In this document: positions 1 to 5,677 of the stretch, one piece after another
Numbering within the stretch: position 1 is the stretch's first letter
Layout: every line of letters starts with the position of its first letter
Source of the DNA: an uncultured Collinsella sp.
Lineage (GTDB): Bacteria > Actinomycetota > Coriobacteriia > Coriobacteriales > Coriobacteriaceae
Length of the DNA stretch: 6,850 bases
NCBI GenBank assembly: GCA_900555745.1
Contig: USMH01000053.1
Location: forward strand, 1-6,850
Direction: 5' to 3'
Translations under genes and position numbers: made by a program
Notes under the pieces: generated by a model
What the model saw: only the letters and a program-made list of their open reading frames with translations
What the model was told of the DNA's origin: nothing
Database searches by the model: none

Positions 1-1272
1 GTTGTTGATAGCGTACGCACGGCGATGGCGCTGTTGCCGCCCGAGGTCTACGACCGTCCCGACCATGACGTCAAGATCGTGGGCATCACCGGTACCAAGG
101 GAAAGACCACGGCCGCTTTTATGCTCCAGTCCATCATCAAGGCGGCGGGCGAGTCCTGCGGCATGATCGGCTCGGTGAACACCGACGATGGTATCGAGTG
201 CTACGAGAGCACCAACACCACGCCCGAGGCCCCCGAGGTCTGGCGCCATATCGCCAACTGTCGCGCGTCTGGTCGCCAGTCCATGGTCATGGAGGTCTCA
301 AGCCAGGCGCTCAAGTACCAGCGCGTCGAGAACCTGCCGTTTGACGTAGCGTGCTTCCTCAACATCGGGCGTGACCACATCTCGCCGATCGAGCACCCGA
401 CCTTCGAGGATTATTTTAAGAGCAAGCTCAGGATCTTTGACCAGGCTAAGACCGCCGTAGTGAATCTGGGCACCGATGAAGTCGAACGCGTGCTGGAGGC
501 CGCGTCGACGGCCGAGCGCTTGGTGACCGTTGGCGTCGAGCATCCCGAGGCGAGCCTGTGGGCAAGCGATGTCCGCATGGTCGGCTTCAACATCGAGTTT
601 AACCTGCATGGCATGAGCGCTGACGAGCCCGAGGAGGGGGAGAAGGTCCTGCTGGGTATCGCGGGAGACTTTAACGTGGAAAACGCGCTGGTCGCTATCG
701 CCGCCGCGCGCGAGATTGGTATCGGTATCGATGCCATCAAGAAGGGCCTCTCCAAGCTGCGTGTGCCGGGCCGCATGGAGGTCGTGGAGTCGAAGGATGG
801 CCGCGTGGTTTGCGTTGTTGACTACGCTCACAACCAACTTTCGTTCCGCTCGCTCTTTTCGTCGGTCAAGCGCGCGTTTCCCGCCAGCCCGGTCATTGCG
901 CTGTTTGGTGCCGCTGGAGGCAAGGCACAGGAGCGCCGTGAGCAGCTTCCGCGCGAGGCCGCACCATATTCTGATCTGCTGATCTTTACCAACGAGGATC
1001 CGGCTCACGAGGACCCGATGAAGGTCTGTCGCGAGCTTGCCGAGCATGTTCCCGACGATACCCCAAACAAGATCATCCTCGATCGCGAGGCTGCTGTGCA
1101 CGAGGCGTTCAAGGCGGCGCGTGAGGAATACGTCAGCCCCGATGCGCCCACCATCGTCTTGCTGTTGGCAAAGGGCGACGAGGAGCTCATGCACGTGGGC
1201 GATGAGTTCGTGCCCATCGAGAGCGATCTTTCGCTTGCCAACCGTTTAATCGATGTTACCCAGTTTGACTAA
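1..1272 (+). CDS. murE: UDP-N-acetylmuramoyl-dipeptide ligase MurE, probably L-lysine type (5' partial)
   Basis: This is a Mur ligase that adds the third amino acid to UDP-MurNAc-L-Ala-D-Glu in the cytoplasm, using ATP. The frame is open to base 1 and the ATG at base 25 lies inside the conserved domain, so the true start is upstream; I estimate that roughly 60-90 N-terminal residues are missing. Numbering from base 1, visible motifs are the P-loop GTKGKTT (31-37), NTTPE (72-76), MEVSSQA (97-103), a DH pair (125-126), DYFKSK with the probable carbamoylated Lys142, VPGRME (255-260) and DYAHN (274-278). The substrate-selecting motif reads EDPA (332-335) followed by HEDP. Diaminopimelate enzymes carry DNPR here, whereas lysine enzymes carry DNPA or DDPN. 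GTKGKTT, the SPIEHPTFEDYF stretch and EDPAHEDP resemble streptococcal MurE as I remember it. Lysine is favoured, but ornithine cannot be excluded. Confidence 0.9.
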   Translation, partial: VVDSVRTAMALLPPEVYDRPDHDVKIVGITGTKGKTTAAFMLQSIIKAAGESCGMIGSVNTDDGIECYESTNTTPEAPEVWRHIANCRASGRQSMVMEVSSQALKYQRVENLPFDVACFLNIGRDHISPIEHPTFEDYFKSKLRIFDQAKTAVVNLGTDEVERVLEAASTAERLVTVGVEHPEASLWASDVRMVGFNIEFNLHGMSADEPEEGEKVLLGIAGDFNVENALVAIAAAREIGIGIDAIKKGLSKLRVPGRMEVVESKDGRVVCVVDYAHNQLSFRSLFSSVKRAFPASPVIALFGAAGGKAQERREQLPREAAPYSDLLIFTNEDPAHEDPMKVCRELAEHVPDDTPNKIILDREAAVHEAFKAAREEYVSPDAPTIVLLLAKGDEELMHVGDEFVPIESDLSLANRLIDVTQFD

Positions 1273-1297
1273 TGAACTGCGATGAGGGTGGCGTCCT

Positions 1298-1324
1298 GAG
1301 CGCGCTGCCGTTGCAAGCGCGTTT
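1298..1324 (+). terminator. possible weak intrinsic terminator after murE
   Basis: CGCGCT (1301-1306) pairs with AGCGCG (1316-1321). An inner GC/GC pair closes a CGTT loop with one bulged A at 1315, and three weaker pairs can extend the base of the stem. Only three T residues follow before a C-run, so termination would be weak or partial. Otherwise the 111-base gap between murE and the next gene shows no clear promoter. Confidence 0.35.
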
Positions 1325-1374
1325 CCCCTCAAGCGAGGCGCGCCGCCTAAGACCAGAAGCCCCTTCTACGTAAT

Positions 1375-1378
1375 GGAG
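1375..1378 (+). promoter_or_regulatory. ribosome binding site that fixes the HAD gene start
   Basis: GGAG lies five bases before the ATG at 1384. It overlaps the in-frame GTG at 1378, so that upstream codon would have no room for a Shine-Dalgarno site. This favours the ATG. Confidence 0.6.
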
Positions 1379-1383
1379 TGACC

Positions 1384-2295
1384 ATGTCCCACAATACCCT
1401 GCCGACCGTCGCTGAGCTTTCGGGCGAGATGCGCGAGCGTCTTGCCAAGGTTAAGTACGTCTTTACCGACCTGGACGCCACGATGCTCGCACCCGGCTCG
1501 TGCGTGCTGCGCGACAACGACGGCAACCCCTCGACCAAGCTCGTCGAGGCTGTCGTGGCACTTGCCCGCGCCGGCATACAGGTGGTTCCCACCTCGGGCC
1601 GCAACCGCACCATGATCCACGAGGATGCGCGCGTGCTCGGCCTCAACTCCTACATCGGCGAGATGGGTGGTCTGGTCATGTACGACCTCAAGGCCAACGA
1701 TTGGGAGTACCTGACCGGCGATATGCCCTACGACCCCGCCTGCGGCCTCACGCCGCATCAGGTGATCGAGCAGACCGGCGTGTGCGAGAAGATTCTCGCC
1801 CGCTGGCCGCATAAGATCGAGTACCACAACGACATGTCGACTGGCTACAAGTACCGCGAGGTCACCGTCGGCATGCGCGGCGATGTGCCCGACGACGAGG
1901 TCCAGGCCATTCTTGATGAGGCCGGCTGCGGCCTGGTCTGGGCCTGCAACGGCCATCTGACCCATCTGTCCAAACCGACGACGCTCGAGCTCGAACGCGT
2001 CGAGGATGGCCGCGCGTTTAACATCAATCCCGCCGGCCTCAACAAGGGCGTTGCCATCGCACGTTTCTGTGAGCACCTGCGTATCGAGCGCGAGGAGACG
2101 CTGGCGCTCGGCGATTCCGAGTCCGACTTCTACATGGCTGACCACGTGGGCACGTTCTGCCTGGTCGAGAACGGTTTGACCAGCGCCGGCGCGCCCGAGT
2201 TCCTGGATGCTTGCGATAACGCCTACGTCACGCGCGGCAAGATTGTCGATGGCTGGGCGGCAACGGCAGAGCTGCTCGTCGCGGCCCGTTCGTAG
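1384..2295 (+). CDS. HAD-superfamily hydrolase, subfamily IIB-like phosphatase
   Basis: The product is a 303-residue cytosolic phosphatase of the haloacid dehalogenase superfamily; no signal peptide or membrane segment is seen. All four HAD motifs are present: DLDAT with nucleophile Asp29 and acid/base Asp31, PTSGR with Ser71, Lys221 in GLNKG, and GDSESD (243-248) for Mg2+ binding. The long insert between motifs II and III is typical of the C2 (IIB) cap, which sets substrate choice. The family includes Cof-type sugar phosphatases, sucrose-phosphate phosphatase, mannosyl-3-phosphoglycerate phosphatase and archaeal phosphoglycolate phosphatase. The substrate cannot be read from sequence. The gene starts 111 bases after murE and ends 53 bases before murI; a link to cell-wall or amino-sugar metabolism is only guilt by association. 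An alternative GTG start at 1378 would add two residues. Confidence 0.85.
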   Translation: MSHNTLPTVAELSGEMRERLAKVKYVFTDLDATMLAPGSCVLRDNDGNPSTKLVEAVVALARAGIQVVPTSGRNRTMIHEDARVLGLNSYIGEMGGLVMYDLKANDWEYLTGDMPYDPACGLTPHQVIEQTGVCEKILARWPHKIEYHNDMSTGYKYREVTVGMRGDVPDDEVQAILDEAGCGLVWACNGHLTHLSKPTTLELERVEDGRAFNINPAGLNKGVAIARFCEHLRIEREETLALGDSESDFYMADHVGTFCLVENGLTSAGAPEFLDACDNAYVTRGKIVDGWAATAELLVAARS

Positions 2296-2339
2296 TGCGG
2301 TCCTATCGCGCTGAGCCATATCTTTTCGAGAGAGAATCT

Positions 2340-2344
2340 GGTGA
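2340..2344 (+). promoter_or_regulatory. ribosome binding site deciding the murI start
   Basis: GGTGA can pair with UCACC near the 16S rRNA 3' end. Aligned to the full anti-Shine-Dalgarno sequence, this places the ATG at 2349 at the usual distance, about seven bases after the GG. It supports 2349 over the in-frame GTG at 2295. Confidence 0.5.
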
Positions 2345-2348
2345 GGTA

Positions 2349-3233
2349 ATGTCCGATATCGAGAATCCGGCAGGCGACACGCGCCCGATTGGCGTGTTCG
2401 ATTCTGGTCTGGGCGGTCTGACGGTTGCACGCGCCATCGCAACGGCGTTGCCGCACGAGTCCGTCTACTACTTTGGCGACACCAAGCGCTGCCCCTACGG
2501 CACCCGCACCGAGGACGAGGTGCGCTCGTTTGCACTGCAGGCGGGCCGTTGGCTGTCGAAGCACGACGTCAAGATCATGGTCATCGCCTGCAATACGGCG
2601 ACCGCTGCGGCCTTGCGTTTGGCCCAGCAGGTGCTTGACGTCCCCGTCATCGGTGTGATCGCACCGGGCGCACGCGCGGCAATCAACAGCACCCGCACGC
2701 GCCGGGTGGGCGTGCTCGCCACCAACCTCACCATTCGCTCAGGCGCTTACACGCGTGCCATCCAGGACCTGGATGCCGGCGTCGACGTATACGGCTGCCC
2801 TGCCTCGAGCTTTGTCGAGGTCGTTGAGCACGAGCTCGCCTCGGGCGCACATCTGCAAGAGCAGTGGCTCGAGAACGAGGACATCTTTGATACGCCTGCC
2901 GTACGCGCGCTGGTCGGTGCCACGGTTGAACCGCTGCGCGACCACGGCATCGATACCGTGGTGCTCGGCTGCACGCATTTCCCGCTGCTCGTGGGGCCTA
3001 TTCGCCATGCGCTGGGTCCCGGAGTGCGCGTGGTGAGCTCTGCCGAGGAGACCACGCGCGAGCTGACCGATATTCTCACGCGCCGCGAGCAGCTGGCAGG
3101 CGACGCAGCCGAGCCGCAGCATCGTTTTGCAACGACGTCCGATAACATTGCCGAGTTTGCGGTGGCGGGCAGCTTTATCTTTGGCCAGCCGCTCAAGAGC
3201 ATTGAGCATATCGATATCGACGAACTGAAATAG
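2349..3233 (+). CDS. murI: glutamate racemase
   Basis: This cofactor-independent enzyme interconverts L- and D-glutamate in the cytoplasm; D-Glu is the second residue of the peptidoglycan stem, added by MurD. The 294-residue product has all family signatures: GVFDSGLGG with Asp18 and Ser19 near the N-terminus, [11 protein letters not shown] (41-51), the first catalytic cysteine Cys81 in ACNTAT, and the second, Cys208, in LGCTHFPLL. Length is slightly above the usual 260-290. The chosen ATG puts the conserved GVFDSG about 15 residues in. Starting at GTG 2295, which overlaps the previous stop codon, would add 18 residues with no resemblance to the family. The gene lies 55 bases before rph, with no terminator between them, so co-transcription is likely. 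Its closeness to murE matches a cell-wall role. Confidence 0.96.
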   Translation: MSDIENPAGDTRPIGVFDSGLGGLTVARAIATALPHESVYYFGDTKRCPYGTRTEDEVRSFALQAGRWLSKHDVKIMVIACNTATAAALRLAQQVLDVPVIGVIAPGARAAINSTRTRRVGVLATNLTIRSGAYTRAIQDLDAGVDVYGCPASSFVEVVEHELASGAHLQEQWLENEDIFDTPAVRALVGATVEPLRDHGIDTVVLGCTHFPLLVGPIRHALGPGVRVVSSAEETTRELTDILTRREQLAGDAAEPQHRFATTSDNIAEFAVAGSFIFGQPLKSIEHIDIDELK

Positions 3234-3288
3234 ATGTAGGGTTACCGTCCAAAGACTTGTTCCCTTCTTTTGCCGAAAGGATATTTCT

Positions 3289-4014
3289 ATGGAGTACATG
3301 CAGGTCAACCGCGCCAACGGCCGTGCCGCCAATGAGCTGCGCCCCGTCAAGCTCACCCGTGGTGTTATGAAGCATGCCCACGGCTCGTGCCTGGCTGAGT
3401 TCGGTGACACGCGCGTGCTGTGTGCCGCCACAATTGAAGAGGGCGTGCCGGGCTGGCGCAAGGGCGCCAAGGCCGGTTGGGTAACGGCGGAGTACGCCAT
3501 GCTGCCAGCATCGACCGGCAAGCGCTGCAAGCGCGAGCATGCCAACCGCAAGGGCCGCTCCATGGAGATCGAACGCCTCATCGGTCGCAGCCTGCGTACC
3601 ATCGTCAATATGAAGGCACTTGGCGAGTACACCGTTACCGTCGACTGCGATGTGATCCAGGCCGATGGCGGCACACGCACGGCGAGCATTACCGGCGCCT
3701 GGGTGGCGCTGCACGACGCCCTTGCCATGTGGGTCGAGGCGGGTAAGCTCGAGCGCATCCCGCTCACGGGCCAGGTCGCCGCGATTTCCATGGGCGTTGT
3801 CGACGGCAACACCCTGCTCGACCTGGATTATTCCGAGGACAGTCACGCCGAGGTCGACATGAACCTTGTCGCCACCGATACCGGTGAGATGATCGAGCTC
3901 CAGGGCACCGGCGAGCAGGCGCCCTTCGACCGCAAGCGCCTCAATGCCCTGCTCGATTTAGGCGACAAGGGCATTGCCGAGCTCATCGAGCTCCAGCGCC
4001 AAGCCATCGCCTAA
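3289..4014 (+). CDS. rph: ribonuclease PH
   Basis: RNase PH is a phosphate-dependent 3'-to-5' exoribonuclease that trims tRNA precursors and can add nucleotides in reverse; family members form a hexameric ring of PNPase-like subunits. The product is 241 residues, the normal length. Conserved stretches are LRPVKLTRG near the N-terminus, the [10 protein letters not shown] strand, [25 protein letters not shown] (90-103), [14 protein letters not shown] with phosphate-binding Arg130, and [15 protein letters not shown], where Asp178 and Asp184 are the expected metal ligands. The start is ATG 3289, with GAAAGGA (3275-3281) seven bases upstream. The stop codon TAA forms part of the stem of the following palindrome. 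The murI-rph-rdgB order recurs in several bacterial groups, as I recall. The tRNA-Pro gene later in the window has its CCA encoded, so Rph trimming would act just beyond it. Confidence 0.97.
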   Translation: MEYMQVNRANGRAANELRPVKLTRGVMKHAHGSCLAEFGDTRVLCAATIEEGVPGWRKGAKAGWVTAEYAMLPASTGKRCKREHANRKGRSMEIERLIGRSLRTIVNMKALGEYTVTVDCDVIQADGGTRTASITGAWVALHDALAMWVEAGKLERIPLTGQVAAISMGVVDGNTLLDLDYSEDSHAEVDMNLVATDTGEMIELQGTGEQAPFDRKRLNALLDLGDKGIAELIELQRQAIA

Positions 4015-4051
4015 CCTGCCAAAAAGGGACAGGTTTATTTTGGCAGGTTTT
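4013..4051 (+). terminator. palindromic element with terminator-like fold at the rph stop codon
   Basis: A perfect 12-base inverted repeat joins 4013-4024 (AACCTGCCAAAA) and 4038-4049. A competing hairpin pairs CCTGCC (4015-4020) with GGACAGG (4027-4033), has one bulged A, a six-base loop and a following TTTATTTT, which is the shape of a rho-independent terminator. The core GGGACAGGTTTATTTT (4026-4041) resembles a second element after dtd, so this may be a dispersed intergenic repeat that also ends transcription. The remaining 105 bases up to rdgB show no clear promoter. Confidence 0.55.
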
Positions 4052-4143
4052 ATCTGCGGAAACGCTGAACTGTAAGGCTGCTGCCGCGCGAGGGGAGGGG
4101 CTTGAGAGCCTAATTACCTTTTGTGTGGCGTTGTTATAAGAAC

Positions 4144-4150
4144 AAGGAGG
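4144..4150 (+). promoter_or_regulatory. strong ribosome binding site fixing the rdgB start
   Basis: AAGGAGG is a near-perfect Shine-Dalgarno sequence, six bases before the ATG at 4157. It rules out the in-frame TTG at 4121, which lies upstream of it. Confidence 0.85.
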
Positions 4151-4156
4151 CCACTC

Positions 4157-4798
4157 ATGGCACTTGAGAAGATCGACATCGACACCCTCGACCCGGCGGC
4201 GACCATTGTCGTGGCAACGGGCAACGCCCATAAGCTCACCGAGATCGAGGCCATTTTGGGCAAGGTTATGCCCGAGGTTCGCTTTGTGGCACTCGGTCAG
4301 CTGGGCGATTTTGAGGACCCCGAGGAAAACGGCACGACGTTTTTGGAGAACGCCATCATCAAGGCCCAGGCTGCGGTGGAGGAGACGGGGTTCATGGCCA
4401 TTGCCGACGATTCGGGCCTGGTCGTCGACGCGCTGGACGGTGAGCCCGGTGTGTATAGCGCGCGCTACGCGGGCGTTCACGGCGACGATGCCGCCAACAA
4501 TGCCAAGCTGCTCGTGAATCTGGAGGGCGTGGCCGACGAGGACCGCACTGCGCGCTTTATGAGCGTCGTCGCGCTCATCGACACGGACGGTTTGGTCACC
4601 TATGGTGAGGGCGCCTGCGAGGGCGTTATCGCACACGAGGGCCGCGGCGATCACGGCTTTGGCTACGACCCGCTGTTCCTGCCGGTCGACACGCCGGGCA
4701 AGACCATGGCCGAGCTCACGGCGGACGAGAAGAACGCCATTAGCCATCGTTTCCATGCGCTCGAGCATCTGTCCGCCAAGCTGACGGGCGAGGAGTAG
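4157..4798 (+). CDS. rdgB: XTP/dITP pyrophosphatase (RdgB/HAM1 family)
   Basis: This enzyme hydrolyses non-canonical purine triphosphates (dITP, XTP, dXTP) to monophosphate and pyrophosphate, keeping deaminated bases out of DNA and RNA. The 213-residue product shows the substrate-binding VVATGNAHKLTEI near residue 20, ENGTTFLENAIIKA, the metal/catalytic pair Asp84-Asp85 in ADDSGL, PGVYSARYAG, FGYDP (168-172) and the signature SHR (196-198). It carries a short N-terminal extension, about 16 residues before the first strand, so it is slightly longer than the usual 195-205. The gene follows an intergenic region with a terminator-like element and probably starts its own unit with dtd, whose GTG begins three bases after this stop. 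The Shine-Dalgarno site for dtd lies inside the last codons here. No promoter upstream of rdgB was convincing. Confidence 0.96.
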   Translation: MALEKIDIDTLDPAATIVVATGNAHKLTEIEAILGKVMPEVRFVALGQLGDFEDPEENGTTFLENAIIKAQAAVEETGFMAIADDSGLVVDALDGEPGVYSARYAGVHGDDAANNAKLLVNLEGVADEDRTARFMSVVALIDTDGLVTYGEGACEGVIAHEGRGDHGFGYDPLFLPVDTPGKTMAELTADEKNAISHRFHALEHLSAKLTGEE

Positions 4799-4801
4799 AC
4801 C

Positions 4802-5248
4802 GTGCGTGCGGTGGTGCAGCGCGTGCTCAACGCCGGCGTGACGGTCGACGGCGAGTGCGTGGGCAAAATTGGGCGCGGCTATCTGGTGCTGCTGGGCGTG
4901 GGCCACGGCGACACGCGCGCCGAGGCCGATAAGCTGTGGGGCAAGCTCCGGGGCTTGCGCATTAACGAGGACGAGAACGGCAAGACAAACCTGGCCCTTG
5001 CCGATGTCGACGGCGAGGTTCTCGTGGTGTCGCAGTTCACGCTGTTCGCCGATTGCCGTCACGGCCGCCGCCCATCGTTTACGGATGCCGGCGCCCCCGA
5101 TGTCGCCAACGAGCTCTACGAGTACTTCCTGACGCTTGTGCGCGAGGACGTCGAGCACGTAGCGCATGGCATCTTCGGCGCCGACATGAAGGTCGACCTC
5201 GTCAACGACGGTCCATTCACCATCGTTCTGGACACAGATAATCTGTAA
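4802..5248 (+). CDS. dtd: D-aminoacyl-tRNA deacylase
   Basis: Dtd releases D-amino acids, and also glycine from tRNA-Ala, from mischarged tRNAs; it acts as a homodimer in the cytoplasm. The product is 148 residues, a normal length. Key motifs sit at the expected numbers: SQFTL at 77-81, and the Gly-cisPro motif with Gly137-Pro138 within NDGPFT (135-140). RRPSF follows the first motif. Phe139 stands where Val or Met is common, a conservative oddity. The start is GTG 4802, with GAGGAG (4790-4795) six bases upstream, inside the Glu-Glu codons that end rdgB; coupled translation is likely. A neighbour of a D-glutamate-producing racemase gene is a fitting place for a D-amino-acid proofreading enzyme, though that functional link is inference. 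The stop codon overlaps the arm of a small inverted repeat. Confidence 0.96.
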   Translation: MRAVVQRVLNAGVTVDGECVGKIGRGYLVLLGVGHGDTRAEADKLWGKLRGLRINEDENGKTNLALADVDGEVLVVSQFTLFADCRHGRRPSFTDAGAPDVANELYEYFLTLVREDVEHVAHGIFGADMKVDLVNDGPFTIVLDTDNL

Positions 5249-5284
5249 GTAGTCAATTTGGGACGGGGCTTATTTAGCTACTTG
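5246..5284. repeat. second GGGAC-core palindromic element, at the dtd stop codon
   Basis: AAGTAG (5247-5252) is the inverse complement of CTACTT (5278-5283), enclosing GGGACGGGGCTTATTT (5260-5275). The core and the preceding CAA match the element after rph, with one inserted base and a few substitutions. Both elements begin on the stop codon of the preceding gene. Unlike the first copy, this one has no good internal terminator fold. Its 3' arm overlaps the -35 region of the veg promoter. Confidence 0.45.
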
Positions 5285-5311
5285 CGTATGGCCACAACAG
5301 GGTGCTATAGT
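5282..5311 (+). promoter_or_regulatory. candidate promoter for veg-ispE
   Basis: TATAGT (5306-5311) matches the -10 consensus at five of six positions and is preceded by TGC, giving an extended -10. TTGCGT (5282-5287) is a partial -35 box at an 18-base spacing. The predicted transcription start near 5318 leaves a leader of about 60 bases before the ATG. Confidence 0.6.
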
Positions 5312-5331
5312 ATTAGAGTTTTGTCTATCTT

Positions 5332-5351
5332 AGGGGTATTATCCCCTTTTT
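5332..5351 (+). terminator. terminator-like hairpin in the veg leader
   Basis: AGGGG (5332-5336) pairs with CCCCT (5343-5347) around a six-base AT-rich loop, and a T-run to 5351 follows. The stem is short, so it could be a weak terminator or attenuator. It lies between the predicted promoter and the ribosome binding site of veg. Confidence 0.45.
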
Positions 5352-5378
5352 GAATTGCACCTTCTGGAGGCCCTGTTC

Positions 5379-5675
5379 ATGGAAGAGATGGAAGTCAATC
5401 ACGTCGACGACATCCACGAGAAGCTGACCGATATGGTGGGCGATCGCGTTAAGGTGAAGGCTAACATGGGCCGCACCCGCGTCGTCGAGCGCATGGGCAC
5501 CATCAAGAGCGTCCATCCGGCAGTCTTTATCGTCGAGGTCGACGAGCGCCGTGGCCGCAAGTCGCGTCAGTCCTACCAGTATATTGATGTTCTCACCGGT
5601 CAGGTCGAGCTGTTCGACCCCGAGAGCGGCGAGCACATTTTTACCCCGCTCGGCAATCAGCTCGAGGAGCACTAG
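5379..5675 (+). CDS. veg: Veg family protein (DUF1021)
   Basis: The product is a 98-residue protein of the Veg family, an SH3-like beta fold by family knowledge. Recognisable blocks are VGDRVKVKANMGRTR, RMGTIKSVHPAVFIVEVD and QSYQYIDVLTGQVEL, which line up with Bacillus subtilis Veg (about 86 residues) through its KANGGR and SYSYADILT segments. This copy has a slightly longer acidic N-terminus and C-terminus. In B. subtilis, Veg affects biofilm gene expression and is strongly transcribed; its molecular role is not settled, and nothing here settles it. The start is ATG 5379, with TGGAGG (5365-5370) eight bases upstream; the in-frame TTG at 5355 precedes that site and is rejected. It lies two bases before ispE, the same pairing found in Bacillus, where a small spore gene intervenes. 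A promoter and a hairpin lie in its leader. Confidence 0.9.
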   Translation: MEEMEVNHVDDIHEKLTDMVGDRVKVKANMGRTRVVERMGTIKSVHPAVFIVEVDERRGRKSRQSYQYIDVLTGQVELFDPESGEHIFTPLGNQLEEH

Positions 5676-5677
5676 CG

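Noticed and set aside
1336..1348. AGGCG/CGCCT mini-palindrome before the HAD gene
   Set aside because: Five pairs with a three-base loop and no T-run; expected by chance in GC-rich sequence.
2295..2348. GTG start for murI overlapping the HAD stop codon
   Set aside because: It would add 18 residues unlike the MurI family, and the ATG at 2349 has a well-placed GGTGA.
1366..2535. Long open frame on the minus strand across the HAD gene (389 codons)
   Set aside because: It mirrors the codon bias of the + strand gene, carries no recognisable domain, and lies opposite a gene with intact HAD motifs.
2739..3812. Long minus-strand open frame across murI and rph
   Set aside because: Shadow of two well-conserved + strand genes; its sequence resembles no protein family I know.
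4099..4110. GGCT/AGCC hairpin upstream of rdgB
   Set aside because: Only four pairs and no proper T-run directly after it; too weak to call a terminator.
4132..4140. Extended -10-like TGTTATAAG before rdgB
   Set aside because: Transcription would start near 4147, inside the AAGGAGG ribosome binding site, and there is no -35 box at proper spacing.
3983..5167. Minus-strand open frame of 394 codons across rdgB and dtd
   Set aside because: Same cause: GC-rich third positions leave the opposite strand open. It shows no motifs and no sensible start signals.
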